The position numbers were made by a program, and so were the translations under genes. Under the pieces are notes generated by a model. The model did not search any database. It saw only the letters and a list, made by a program, of their open reading frames with translations, and was not told the origin of the DNA. From Cnuella takakiae (GTDB lineage Bacteria; Bacteroidota; Bacteroidia; Chitinophagales; Chitinophagaceae): DNA of 64,000 nucleotides. The stretch lies in assembly GCF_001953305.1 (NCBI RefSeq), contig NZ_MTFE01000010.1:3520237-3584236 (forward strand), written 5' to 3'. Of this stretch, positions 10,395 through 19,591 are shown one piece after another. Each line of letters begins with the position of its first letter. Position 1 is the first letter of the stretch.

Positions 10395-11153
10395 ATGAAA
10401 ACTTCGTATTGGTTCTTTTTTCTTATCCTACCCTTTTTTGCGTCATGCAACAGTTTTCGGAAGGCCATCTATTTTGATATTAATCAGGATTTGGAGACTA
10501 AGATTCCCAGCTTTGATAACGCAGCAAGAATTCAAAAAAACGATCTGCTCAGTATTAATGTTCGAAGCTTAAGTGCTGAAGCCAGTGAAGTTTACAATGC
10601 CCCGGCAGTATTGGCAGGGAGCGGCAGTAATTCTATACCTGGTGGTTACCTGGTAAATGAAGATGGCTCCATCCAATTTCCGGTTTTAGGAAGTATTGTA
10701 GTAGCCGGCCAAACCAAGGTACAGGTAGAAAATATGATTCGAAAAAGCCTGACCGACCGTAAACTTTTACTTGATCCGGTAGTCAATGTACGGATCATCA
10801 ACTTTAGAGTTACCGTTTTAGGAGAAGTAAAGAATCCTACCGTTGTAACCGTTCCAGCTGAAAAAATCAACATTTTGGAGGCTATAGGCTTCGCCAATGA
10901 TTTAACCCTTTTTGCAGACCGTTCAAACGTTCTGATAATCAGGGAAGACAATGGAGTAAGGAAATTTAAGGTATTGAACCTGAACTCAAGAGAAATCTTT
11001 GAATCGCCTTATTTCAATTTGAAGCACAACGATGTTATATATGTACGACCTAATAAAGCAAGAATTTCAAATGACAGTTTTGCACGTCTTTGGTTACCAA
11101 CTGCTTTTAGTGCTCTTTCATTAACCGTCTTGTTGCTCCGAAACTGGAATTAA
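10395..11153 (+). CDS. Wza-type polysaccharide export outer-membrane lipoprotein
   Basis: Predicted outer-membrane polysaccharide export protein (OPX/Wza family), 252 residues, the short form usual in Bacteroidota. It has a lipoprotein signal with the lipobox FASC placing the acylated cysteine at residue 18. A Poly_export domain follows (ILSINVRSLS-like region, then LVNEDGSIQFPVLGSI) and then SLBB-like beta segments (FRVTVLGEVKNPTVV). A C-terminal hydrophobic segment (LWLPTAFSALSLTVLLL) could cross the outer membrane. It sits 23 bp before the Wzc-like kinase, the classic pairing for assembling a trans-envelope export channel. It would carry finished polymer out of the periplasm. First gene of the operon ending near 25.7 kb. 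Confidence 0.92.
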   Translation: MKTSYWFFFLILPFFASCNSFRKAIYFDINQDLETKIPSFDNAARIQKNDLLSINVRSLSAEASEVYNAPAVLAGSGSNSIPGGYLVNEDGSIQFPVLGSIVVAGQTKVQVENMIRKSLTDRKLLLDPVVNVRIINFRVTVLGEVKNPTVVTVPAEKINILEAIGFANDLTLFADRSNVLIIREDNGVRKFKVLNLNSREIFESPYFNLKHNDVIYVRPNKARISNDSFARLWLPTAFSALSLTVLLLRNWN

Positions 11154-11176
11154 CCCAACCATAAACCAAAAACCTG

Positions 11177-13504
11177 ATGTCAGCCCCTAAACATACCCAA
11201 GAACCCCAGGAAGAGAATATCCTGAGTATATTACAATTTAGGTTTGCTCCTTATTGGCCTTTATTCATCATTCTGGCGATCATAAGCGGTGTAGCTTCTT
11301 ATTTATATCTGAAGTACACTCCGCCGGTGTACAGTGCCTACTCTACGATGATGATCAAGGACGAGAAAAGAGGCGTTAATGAATCCAAAATGGAGGAATC
11401 GCTTGACTTCTACCAATCTAACAAGGTAGTGGAAAACGAAATTGTAGTTTTATCCTCCAAGGGCCTGATGGAAAAGGTGATTTCCAATCTTAACCTTTAC
11501 ACCGAAATCAAAGAGGAAACCCAGTGGGGCCTTCGCTCTGCCTACAATACATCACCCGTAAAGGTGATAGCCCAAAACCCGGCTGATCTTAAACGTACGG
11601 AAGAAATTGACCTTTCCGTAAATGCAACTACAAATGTTGTTACCGTAGATGGCAAAAGCTATCCTATGAACAAGTTTGTAACTACGCCATTTGGGGTCCT
11701 CAAGTTTACCAAAAATGATAAAGCCAATGCAGCTCCGCAAGGTGCTTTGAAGTTGTTTTTATATAATCCTGAAAGCCTGGCGTCCAGTTATGCAAACAGG
11801 GTTTCCATTCCGCCCAATCCTAAGTCTTCCACTGTTCTCACGCTGTATTTCCAGGATGAGTCGGCTTATCGTGCAAAAGATGTGCTCAACGAACTGATGA
11901 ATGTTTACACCATCAATGGGCTTTCTGAGAAAGACGCACTGGCGGCAAACACTTTAGCTACCATCGAAAAGAGACTGACTTTTGTAGCCAAGGATTTGGA
12001 CTCAATTGAAAGAACCATCCAACAATACAAATCGCAAAAAGGGATTGTAGATATCAGCGAGCAGGGAAAGGAATTTTTGCGCACGGTAAGTGACAATGAG
12101 CGCCAAGCCACTTCCATCAACATGCAAGTGTCCACACTGGATCAGATCGAACGCTATGTTACTTCCAGAAACAACAAAGACGGTGTTGCTCCTGCCACTT
12201 TAGGCTTAAATGACCGCGGACTGACAAGCCTGGTTGAACGGCTGGCTGAAGCTGAAGCCAACCAGATTAAACTGCGCCAAACCATGGGCGAAAACAGTCC
12301 TCAGGTAGTTGCCACACAAAATGAAATTGACCGGCTGAGACCTGCAATTTTGGACAATGTGCGCAACCAAAAGGCAAGCTTACAAGCCAGCAAAGGCGAT
12401 TTGGCTCGTACAAATGGTATGTACAACTCCATGCTGAGGTCATTACCTAGCCAGGAGCGTGAATTGCTTGAAATCAGCCGCCAGCAGGTAATTAAAAACA
12501 ACGTTTACGCATTCCTGTTGCAGAAGCGTGAAGAGACAGCCCTCTCCTCTTCTTCTGCTACACCGGACGGCAAGATCATTGATGTTGCAGCTTCATCCTT
12601 CAGCCCGGTTAGCCCCAACAAAACCATTGGTTATTTAGCCGGGTTAATTATAGCTTTTGCCATTGGCATCTTTGTAGTGCTGGCCAAGGAAATCCTTTCC
12701 GGAAAGATCCTGTTCCGCCAGGATATTGAAAAATATACCCAGCTTCCTATTGTTGCCGAGATCATCAGTGTAAAAGGAAATGCAGGTATTGTTGTAAACC
12801 AGCCTGACAAGGTGTATATATCTGAACAATTCAGGCATTTGCGTGCCGCGATGGGCCTGTATGGCAGGGTCGTTACCCGCAAAAAGTTACTGGTTACCTC
12901 CAGCATTCCGGGTGAAGGCAAAAGCTTTATCGCAGATAACCTTGCCATGAGCCTTGCCTTATCAGGTAAGAAGGTAATACTGGTTGATGCAGACATACGG
13001 GGCCCGAAAACATCCAGCACTTTCAACTTGTACCAAAAGGCAGGATTGGCTAACTACCTGCATAACGAGGTAAGCCTGGAAGAAGTTATTTATCCTGGCG
13101 GCCACGATAACTTAAATGTTCTTGCTGCTGGTTTCACAGATGAAAACCCCACCGAGTTGCTGTTGAATGGCAAGCTGCCAGAGCTTTTCGGCAAACTGGA
13201 AAAGCTATACGATTATGTAATCGTGGATACTTCACCTGTAGATCCTGTAACAGACGCCTATGTTCTTTCCGAATTTTGTGACCGCACCTTGTTTGTAGTA
13301 CGGCATGGTCATACACCAAAAGCCATCGTCAAAATCCTTGACGAAAACAATAAAATTAAAGGCCTGAAAAGCATGGCGATTGTTTTCAACGGCGTTAAAA
13401 AACGCGGTTTCCTCAAGAGCAGCTTTGGATATGGATATGGATTTGGGTATGAGTACGTGTATAAAAAAGCAGGCAAAGAAAAAGCCGCGAACAAAACAGT
13501 TTGA
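11177..13504 (+). CDS. Wzc-type chain-length regulator / BY-kinase
   Basis: Predicted inner-membrane polysaccharide co-polymerase with a cytoplasmic bacterial tyrosine kinase domain, 775 residues. Layout: N-terminal Wzz domain with a first membrane segment (~28-48, YWPLFIILAIISGVASYLYL); a long periplasmic region with coiled-coil-like and GNVR-type segment; a second membrane segment (~480-500); then the kinase. Kinase motifs visible: Walker A PGEGKS (~578-583), Walker A' LVDADIRGP (~603), Walker B VIVDTSP (~681). The C-terminus has a tyrosine cluster (FGYGYGFGYEYVY) as expected for autophosphorylation. It works with the preceding Wza-like protein to set chain length and gate export. No cognate low-molecular-weight phosphatase was seen in the window. 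Confidence 0.94.
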   Translation: MSAPKHTQEPQEENILSILQFRFAPYWPLFIILAIISGVASYLYLKYTPPVYSAYSTMMIKDEKRGVNESKMEESLDFYQSNKVVENEIVVLSSKGLMEKVISNLNLYTEIKEETQWGLRSAYNTSPVKVIAQNPADLKRTEEIDLSVNATTNVVTVDGKSYPMNKFVTTPFGVLKFTKNDKANAAPQGALKLFLYNPESLASSYANRVSIPPNPKSSTVLTLYFQDESAYRAKDVLNELMNVYTINGLSEKDALAANTLATIEKRLTFVAKDLDSIERTIQQYKSQKGIVDISEQGKEFLRTVSDNERQATSINMQVSTLDQIERYVTSRNNKDGVAPATLGLNDRGLTSLVERLAEAEANQIKLRQTMGENSPQVVATQNEIDRLRPAILDNVRNQKASLQASKGDLARTNGMYNSMLRSLPSQERELLEISRQQVIKNNVYAFLLQKREETALSSSSATPDGKIIDVAASSFSPVSPNKTIGYLAGLIIAFAIGIFVVLAKEILSGKILFRQDIEKYTQLPIVAEIISVKGNAGIVVNQPDKVYISEQFRHLRAAMGLYGRVVTRKKLLVTSSIPGEGKSFIADNLAMSLALSGKKVILVDADIRGPKTSSTFNLYQKAGLANYLHNEVSLEEVIYPGGHDNLNVLAAGFTDENPTELLLNGKLPELFGKLEKLYDYVIVDTSPVDPVTDAYVLSEFCDRTLFVVRHGHTPKAIVKILDENNKIKGLKSMAIVFNGVKKRGFLKSSFGYGYGFGYEYVYKKAGKEKAANKTV

Positions 13505-13544
13505 TAAACAGTCAAACTTTAAAAAGGAATTTTTCGACAACAAA

Positions 13545-13563
13545 AACCCAAACAATTTGGGTT
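13545..13563 (+). promoter_or_regulatory. hairpin between wzc-like and upxY-like genes
   Basis: Perfect 8-bp inverted repeat AACCCAAA / TTTGGGTT with a 3-nt loop, preceded by an A-run and lying 56 bp before the UpxY-like antiterminator gene. The T-run expected of a terminator is absent downstream on the plus strand, so it may be a pause, attenuation or mRNA-processing structure. Function is inference. Confidence 0.4.
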
Positions 13564-13618
13564 GTCCGACACCAAGACTGAAAACTGATTGCTGTCAACA
13601 AATCTAAATTGAGTAGCT

Positions 13619-14140
13619 ATGGCACAATGGTATGCAGTTTACACCAGACCCTGCTGGGAAAAGAAAGTGGCAGAATCATTTCAGAAAAGAAGAATGGAAT
13701 GTTATTTACCCCTGAACAAAGTTTTGGTTCCCTCCACTTATTCAGAGCGAAGAAAGCCGGTATACCAACCGCTTTTTGAAGCCTGTGTTTTTGTAAAAAC
13801 TACAGAAGACAAATTGCCTTTAATTAGAAGCTTAGATGGCGTACTTAGCTTTTTTTACTGGCACGGCAAACCCGCTACTATCCGTGATATTGAAATTGAA
13901 ATGATAAAGCGTTTTACTGCAGAGCACCAAAGTGTAACATTGATCAAGTCGGCAGTAAGTATCGGGGAAATAGTGAGAATCATAAACGTAGATCCTGAGG
14001 AAAGCGCTCCCGGAGCCTGGGGTCAGAAGGTCAAGCTAAGTTTGCCCTCTTTGGGTTTTGTTTTAGAAGCAGAAGCAACAGAAACAATACCCGAACCGAT
14101 CAGTGCCGAGGAACTAAACCTCAGCACAACCTTAGCCTAA
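13619..14140 (+). CDS. UpxY/NusG-family transcription antiterminator
   Basis: Predicted NusG-like elongation factor of the Bacteroidota UpxY type, 173 residues. The NGN domain is evident from AQWYAVYTRPCWEKKV at the start and the later YQPLFEACVFVK strand. The C-terminal portion resembles a KOW-type beta barrel (SIGEIVRIINVDPEESAPGA). UpxY proteins let RNA polymerase read through long capsule operons. Here it is the third gene rather than the first, behind the export pair, and is followed 40 bp later by the ABC transporter, so the likely target is the remaining ~11.5 kb of the transcription unit. Family assignment is secure; specificity for this locus is inferred from position. Confidence 0.85.
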   Translation: MAQWYAVYTRPCWEKKVAESFQKRRMECYLPLNKVLVPSTYSERRKPVYQPLFEACVFVKTTEDKLPLIRSLDGVLSFFYWHGKPATIRDIEIEMIKRFTAEHQSVTLIKSAVSIGEIVRIINVDPEESAPGAWGQKVKLSLPSLGFVLEAEATETIPEPISAEELNLSTTLA

Positions 14141-14180
14141 CAAAATGCATCAAACCGTACGAAATACACCACACCCATAA

Positions 14181-15968
14181 ATGATATACAAACAGGAAAA
14201 TCTACTTGGATATTTTCGATTTTACTACAGCGTTGTAGGGAGAAGACTTTTAGTGTCAATTTTTCTGAGTATTTGCGTAAGTGTGCTCGATGGACTTGGT
14301 CTTTCGATGTTCATGCCCCTGCTCCAATCGGTATCAAATGATGGTAATGCTTCCCAGAAATCCATGGGCCAGCTGCATTACATTACGGACGCTATCAATC
14401 GCCTCGGCTTCTCCATAACCTTGGATACCGTATTGGTAACACTCACCATCTTGTTTGCGATTAAAGGCGCCTTCAAACTTTTGGAAATGAAGTACCAGGC
14501 AAGCGTGGTGCAATACTTCATGAAAAAAGTTCGGCATCAACTGGTAAAAGGATTGGAAAACCTTTCTTACAGAGGTTTTACTGAACTAGATGCAGGCCTG
14601 ATCCAAAACAGCTTTATTGCAGAAGTACAAAGGATGTCCGGAGCTGTCCGCAACTTCCTTACATACAGCCAGGCTTTCTTCATGCTCATTACTTATGTAG
14701 CATTTGCAATGCTGGCCAACTACCAGTTTGCCATTCTCCTGGCAATTTGCGGTGGCGGCACAAACCTGTTGTATAGCAGTGTATACAAAAAAATGAAGAA
14801 CGCTTCCTACGAAGTTTCTAAAAGAGGAACAAGCTTCAACTCTTTTATGATCCAGGCGGTTCACCATTTTAAATATCTGAAGGCAACCAACTACATCAAG
14901 CCATACTCCCGCAAACTGGACAAGGTAATTGATCAGACAGAAGCGCTGAACAATAAAATCTCCCATTACAATGCGGTTACTACAGGCCTTAGGGAACCAA
15001 TGGTAGTAATGATGGTAGCCCTTGTTATTTACCTCCAGATCAACCTCATGGGCGGTCAGCTAGGCTCCATTATTCTCAGCCTGATCTTGTTTTACCGCGC
15101 ATTGAACTACTTGATCCAGATGCAACAAAACTGGCAGAATTTCCTCCAAAGTTCAGGTTCACTGAAAAGCGTTTCGCAGATTGCGGAATTGATGAAGGAA
15201 AAGGCAGAAATTGTGGGTACTGAAACGTTTTCAGGAATAAACGAGAAAATATCCCTGGTTGATGTTTGTGTTTCCTATTCCGATCATCGGGTGCTTAACA
15301 AAGCAACCATTAACATCCCCAAAAACAACACCGTTGCGTTGGTTGGTGAAAGTGGTTCCGGCAAAACAACCTTAGCTAACATTATCATTGGTTTGATCAA
15401 GCCCGATGAAGGCAAAGTTTTGCTGGATGGCAAACCTATATCTGCTTTCAACCTGGATACCTACAGGGGTAAGGTGGGTTATATTTCCCAGGAGCCTGTT
15501 ATTTTCAACGATGATATTTACAACAACATCACCTTCTGGGATGAGCGTACTCCTGAAAATGAAACCCGGTTCTGGCAGATTGTTGAATTGGCTTCCCTGA
15601 CTGATTTCATCGACAAACTTCCCGGAAAAGAAAATTCCCGATTGGGTGACAACGGTATTCTCATTTCAGGTGGTCAGAAGCAAAGAATTTCAATCGCCAG
15701 AGAGCTGTACAAAAAAGCCGAGCTGCTTATTTTGGATGAAGCCACTTCCGCATTAGACTCTGAAACTGAATTAGCCATTCAGGAGAACATTGAAAAGCTG
15801 CATGGTAAATATACCATGGTTGTAATCGCACACCGGCTATCCACTATCCGTAATGTTGACCGGATCTACCTGCTTGAACAGGGATCAATTATCGAATCAG
15901 GTGATTTCACCTCGATGGTAAAGCAATCTTCAAAGTTCAAGCGTATGATTGAATTACAGGGACTTTAA
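14181..15968 (+). CDS. ABC transporter, fused permease-ATPase (PglK/MsbA type)
   Basis: Predicted inner-membrane ABC exporter half-transporter, 595 residues, working as a dimer. The N-terminal ~320 residues contain about six membrane segments. The nucleotide-binding domain follows: Walker A GESGSGKTTL (~393-402), Q-loop around YISQEPVIF, signature ISGGQKQRIS, Walker B LLILDEATSALD, switch histidine in VIAHRLST. Because the operon has a Wzy-like polymerase and Wza/Wzc but no recognisable Wzx flippase, this protein is a good candidate for flipping lipid-linked repeat units, as PglK does in Campylobacter. Other lipid or oligosaccharide substrates remain possible. Family is certain; flippase role is inference. 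Confidence 0.93.
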   Translation: MIYKQENLLGYFRFYYSVVGRRLLVSIFLSICVSVLDGLGLSMFMPLLQSVSNDGNASQKSMGQLHYITDAINRLGFSITLDTVLVTLTILFAIKGAFKLLEMKYQASVVQYFMKKVRHQLVKGLENLSYRGFTELDAGLIQNSFIAEVQRMSGAVRNFLTYSQAFFMLITYVAFAMLANYQFAILLAICGGGTNLLYSSVYKKMKNASYEVSKRGTSFNSFMIQAVHHFKYLKATNYIKPYSRKLDKVIDQTEALNNKISHYNAVTTGLREPMVVMMVALVIYLQINLMGGQLGSIILSLILFYRALNYLIQMQQNWQNFLQSSGSLKSVSQIAELMKEKAEIVGTETFSGINEKISLVDVCVSYSDHRVLNKATINIPKNNTVALVGESGSGKTTLANIIIGLIKPDEGKVLLDGKPISAFNLDTYRGKVGYISQEPVIFNDDIYNNITFWDERTPENETRFWQIVELASLTDFIDKLPGKENSRLGDNGILISGGQKQRISIARELYKKAELLILDEATSALDSETELAIQENIEKLHGKYTMVVIAHRLSTIRNVDRIYLLEQGSIIESGDFTSMVKQSSKFKRMIELQGL

Positions 15969-16006
15969 TTGCCCCGGTAGCTCATTACCCAAGTAAATAA
16001 ACGTGG

Positions 16007-16930
16007 ATGAAAATGGAACAATCGCAGGACAACATAATGGTTTCGGTAGTGATCCCCTGCTACAACAGTGCAGCCTTTATCAGGAGAGCAATCAATGGTG
16101 TGCTGGCACAGGAATACACCAATTGGGAATTGTTGCTGGTAGATAATGGCTCGACAGATAACACCATCGAAATTTTAAATCAATATAAAGCGCAATACCC
16201 GGAAAAGATTAAGGTGTTGCAGCAGCCAATCAAAGGAGCCCCTGCAGCCAGAAATATGGGGCTTCATAATGCCAGGGGCCGGTATATTCAATTTCTGGAT
16301 TCGGATGATGAAATAACTGCTGAGAAAATTGGCGAGCAGGTAAACTTAGTCAAACAGCAACAACCTGCCGTTATCGTTGGCAATGCTTACCAGGTGAAAG
16401 AGGTTGATGGCGTACAGACCCAAAAGCGACTCACCTATTATGATACCAATATTTGGGTAGGCCTGATCACGACAAGCCTGGGCCGTACCAGCAGCTGTTT
16501 GTTCCAACGCGAAGCCGTTGTAAAAGCAGGTGGTTGGAAAGAAACACAAACTTCCTCACAGGAGTATGAATTGCTTTTCAGAATAATCAAAAGCGGGGGA
16601 AAGATCAGTTTCAGCCCCGGATATCATACTACCATATTCCTTCGCATGGAATCGGTACACATGTCGGGCAACCAGGCTAAGGTGCGGCAGGTTACGCTGA
16701 ATTATATCAACCTGCGTAAAGACATCAGGCGCCATTTGCAAAAAACCGGAAAGTGGGAAGGTGCTACAAGAACACGTTTCAATAGACATCTGTTAGGTTA
16801 CCTGCTGACCATCCGTGAGAAGATGCCAGATATTTATGCCGAGAATATGGCAGAACTTGAATTGAAGCCTTACCCTGCCTTTTTCGTCCGTCGTTGGCTC
16901 AGCCGCACAAAAAGAAAGCTAGTGGGTTAG
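16007..16930 (+). CDS. GT2-family glycosyltransferase
   Basis: Predicted inverting GT-A glycosyltransferase, 307 residues. N-terminal nucleotide-sugar fold VSVVIPCYNSAAF with LLLVDNGSTDNT; metal-binding DSD at about 98-100 in QFLDSDDEI; later RTSSCLFQREAV and QEYELLFRI typical of GT2 acceptor/base region. Start ATG at 16007, with an alternative ATG at 16013. It lies 38 bp after the ABC transporter and 48 bp before another GT2 enzyme. It would add one sugar to the lipid-linked repeat unit on the cytoplasmic face. Donor sugar not predictable. Confidence 0.9.
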   Translation: MKMEQSQDNIMVSVVIPCYNSAAFIRRAINGVLAQEYTNWELLLVDNGSTDNTIEILNQYKAQYPEKIKVLQQPIKGAPAARNMGLHNARGRYIQFLDSDDEITAEKIGEQVNLVKQQQPAVIVGNAYQVKEVDGVQTQKRLTYYDTNIWVGLITTSLGRTSSCLFQREAVVKAGGWKETQTSSQEYELLFRIIKSGGKISFSPGYHTTIFLRMESVHMSGNQAKVRQVTLNYINLRKDIRRHLQKTGKWEGATRTRFNRHLLGYLLTIREKMPDIYAENMAELELKPYPAFFVRRWLSRTKRKLVG

Positions 16931-16978
16931 CAAAGCCCCGCTCCCAGCATTCAGTTTCTGCACTCACTCTCAACCATT

Positions 16979-17884
16979 ATGAAACCTACTACAATCACCA
17001 ATCTACCTTTTGTTAGCATCATCGTTCCAACTTTCAGGGATTGGGATCGTATGGCCATTTGCCAGCAAGCTCTGGAAAGGCAAACATACCCTGCCGAACT
17101 TTTAGAAATCTTCATCGTCAACAACGATCCCAAGGATCAGCCGCCAGCATCCTTTAAGCTTTTACCCAATGCAAGGATCATTGACGTAGCAAAGCCTGGA
17201 TCATATGCTGCGAGAAACAGAGCCTTGCAGGAAACAAAAGGAAGTATCATAGCCTTTACCGATTCAGACTGTATTCCGCACAATGACTGGGTACAAAATG
17301 CGGTTAACTATTTATTGACGCACTCAGACTGCATGCGGGTAGCTGGGCAGATCAAAATATTTTATAAAGGCAAAACACCCACCACTGCTGAGTTATACAA
17401 CTCGCTTTATGCTTTCCGCCAGGAAATGCATGTAAAAGCAAATGGTGCAAGTGTAACTGCCAACCTGATTACTTACCGTTCGGTTTTCGACACTTATGGT
17501 TATTTCGATGAAAACCAGCTCTCTCTAGGCGACCTGCTCTGGGGCCAACAAGTGCACCGTAAGGGCTGTACCATTGCCTACGTACCCAATGTTATAGTAG
17601 AACATCCGGCACGCAGCTTTGACGAATTGGTTATTAAAGAAAAACGTGTTGGTGGTGGCCAGGGAGTGCGGGAAAAGGGTCGGACCACATTGAACAAGCA
17701 GCTCATTTCAGTTATGAAAACCTTTTTGCCCCGCAAAGGTGATATAGGGTTTATAATCAGGAAGGCCAACGGTTTGAGTACCGTTGAAAAAATGAAAGTA
17801 CTGCTGCTCCGCCATTACTTATTACACATAAGAATGCGGGAAAACATGAAAGTAGCATTAGGTAAAGAACCAAACCGGGCCTGA
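16979..17884 (+). CDS. GT2-family glycosyltransferase
   Basis: Predicted GT-A fold transferase, 301 residues. FVSIIVPTFRDWDRM opens the Rossmann-like domain, FIVNNDP follows, and the DXD-type metal site is AFTDSDCIP (DSD at about 95-97). The motif GSYAARNRAL between them is typical of family 2. The C-terminal third is basic (KEKRVGGGQGVREKGRTT), which may place it at the membrane. Second of several transferases in the operon; 26 bp ahead of the cytidylyltransferase gene. Specific sugar unknown. Confidence 0.9.
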   Translation: MKPTTITNLPFVSIIVPTFRDWDRMAICQQALERQTYPAELLEIFIVNNDPKDQPPASFKLLPNARIIDVAKPGSYAARNRALQETKGSIIAFTDSDCIPHNDWVQNAVNYLLTHSDCMRVAGQIKIFYKGKTPTTAELYNSLYAFRQEMHVKANGASVTANLITYRSVFDTYGYFDENQLSLGDLLWGQQVHRKGCTIAYVPNVIVEHPARSFDELVIKEKRVGGGQGVREKGRTTLNKQLISVMKTFLPRKGDIGFIIRKANGLSTVEKMKVLLLRHYLLHIRMRENMKVALGKEPNRA

Positions 17885-17910
17885 TAAAAGGCAACTAAAC
17901 TTGGAGATAA

Positions 17911-18426
17911 ATGGACCGAATTAACACCATACCCATCGAAACAATTAGTTCACGCGAGACTGGATCAACAACCCAGAATGCACACCCTGAAACTACTTCA
18001 CAACCAGAGTTCCGTAATGTTTATGTGATTGGTGTATTCGACCTGTTTCATAGGGGACACCTGGAACTGCTGAAAAATGCCAAAGCCTTAGGACAACGAT
18101 TGATTGTTGCTGTTAACGGAGATGAAATGGTGAGCCGTTATAAGCGAAAGCCTTTCTTTAATGAACAGGACCGGCTTGCTATTATAGAAGCCTGCAAGTA
18201 CGTAGACGATGCTTTTATCATCAAGGATTTTGACAATAAAGCGTACCTGGAACAGTATGGAATTGACGCCATTGTTCATGGCAACGACTGGGAAAGATCA
18301 AGTTACCTGAAACAGATCAGGGTAACGGAAGAGTACCTCGCAGAAAACGAGGTATCGCTTGTACTACTCCCCTACACCCAGGGAGTGAGTACTTCGGAAC
18401 TGATTAATCAAATCAAAAACCTTTGA
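17911..18426 (+). CDS. TagD-like glycerol-phosphate cytidylyltransferase
   Basis: Predicted cytidylyltransferase of the nucleotidyltransferase superfamily, 171 residues: CTP + glycerol phosphate (or similar polyol phosphate) to CDP-alcohol + PPi. After a ~38-residue N-terminal extension it shows VIGVFDLFHRGHLELL with the catalytic HRGH, then VAVNGDEM, KRKPFFNEQDR, and the C-terminal YTQGVSTSELI that matches the R/Y-T-x-G-I-S-T-T motif of TagD/GCT. Its stop codon overlaps the TTG start of a glycerol-1-phosphate dehydrogenase-like gene, so the two products are probably made together and act in sequence. The substrate stereoisomer (sn-glycerol-1- versus 3-phosphate) is inference from that partner. 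ADP-heptose or FAD synthetase relatives are less likely. Confidence 0.85.
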   Translation: MDRINTIPIETISSRETGSTTQNAHPETTSQPEFRNVYVIGVFDLFHRGHLELLKNAKALGQRLIVAVNGDEMVSRYKRKPFFNEQDRLAIIEACKYVDDAFIIKDFDNKAYLEQYGIDAIVHGNDWERSSYLKQIRVTEEYLAENEVSLVLLPYTQGVSTSELINQIKNL

Positions 18427-19586
18427 CCTTGTACAATCAAACTGTTCCTTTTCCTGCAATCTTCCAGGTGAATGAAAACATCATTGGCCAGGTTCCCTTG
18501 TTCCTTAAGCGGAATGGGTTTGAGTTCAAGAACATACTTGTTGCCTCCGGAGTCGAGCAATCGTTCCGTTATGCAATGACCATATTGGAAGTCCTGGATG
18601 GCAACCATTTTATTGTAGGCAGCAACGATAATGCAACCGTTGAAGAATTAAGAGCATATTGCCTGCTCAACAACGTTGATCTGCTTATTGGTGTTGGTGG
18701 CGGAACTGTGCTGGATGTTGTAAAAAGAGCCAGCCTTTTAGCCAACGTTGAAAACCTTTTGGTTCCTACCATTATTTCAAATGACGGCATCGTTTCTCCT
18801 ATTGCTGTTATCAAAGATGAAGCAGGTAAAACAGTAAGCTGCCCAGGCAAAATGCCTTTTGGAATAGTTGTGGATGTCGACATCATTCAAAAGGCGCCAA
18901 CAAAGTTTTTACAGGCAGCAGCCGGCGACATTTTGTCCAACATTTCTGCTACCAACGACTGGGTGCTATCCGCAGCTACCACTGGCGAAAAAATAAATGA
19001 CCTGGCTTATATGCTGGCCCGTAGTGCAGCATTTGGCTTGGTACATCATGAAACAAAAGACATACGAAACCGCAACTTCTTGAAACAGGTTGTGTATTGC
19101 CAGATCAACTCAGGCTTAGCCATGGCGCTGGCAGGCACCAGCAGGCCATGTAGCGGAAGTGAACACCTGATCAGCCATGCTATTGACTACCACGATCTTT
19201 CAACTAATACACTACATGGTTTCCAGGTTGGATCTATCAGCATCTTTTGCTTATACCTGCAAAAAAGACTCGACACCAAGTGTATCAACTATGCCCAGGA
19301 ACTGAAGATTCCCTTGGCTTTTCACCAGATTGATCCGCAAATTGAGCAGCAGTTAGAGACCATTTTTGAAACCTCTCTAAAAATGCGCCCTGGCAGGTAT
19401 ACCGTACTGGACACCTGCAAAGACATGAAGTTTACCGACATTTATTACGAGTACATTTCATTTTTAGAGCGGTTCAAAATAACGGACAACAGTCTGGAAC
19501 CAACAGAAAATTACCTGGAGTATAAGATGTATAAAAAGCAACACGCTGCAAAATACCCTTACTCGCAACCGCCCCTTGAAACATAG
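18423..19586 (+). CDS. glycerol-1-phosphate dehydrogenase-like protein (AraM/EgsA family)
   Basis: Predicted NAD(P)-dependent metal dehydrogenase that would reduce dihydroxyacetone phosphate to sn-glycerol-1-phosphate, 387 residues. The cofactor loop LIGVGGGTVLDVVK and the metal-binding region SRPCSGSEHLISHAID (compare SRPxSGSEH in AraM) are clear, with a further histidine in TLHGFQVG. The start is TTG at 18423, overlapping the stop of the cytidylyltransferase by 4 bases; there is no nearby ATG. This overlap implies translational coupling. Together they would make CDP-glycerol of the less common enantiomer. Dehydroquinate synthase and iron alcohol dehydrogenases are relatives but fit less well. 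Confidence 0.82.
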   Translation: MTLYNQTVPFPAIFQVNENIIGQVPLFLKRNGFEFKNILVASGVEQSFRYAMTILEVLDGNHFIVGSNDNATVEELRAYCLLNNVDLLIGVGGGTVLDVVKRASLLANVENLLVPTIISNDGIVSPIAVIKDEAGKTVSCPGKMPFGIVVDVDIIQKAPTKFLQAAAGDILSNISATNDWVLSAATTGEKINDLAYMLARSAAFGLVHHETKDIRNRNFLKQVVYCQINSGLAMALAGTSRPCSGSEHLISHAIDYHDLSTNTLHGFQVGSISIFCLYLQKRLDTKCINYAQELKIPLAFHQIDPQIEQQLETIFETSLKMRPGRYTVLDTCKDMKFTDIYYEYISFLERFKITDNSLEPTENYLEYKMYKKQHAAKYPYSQPPLET

Positions 19587-19591
19587 TTTGT

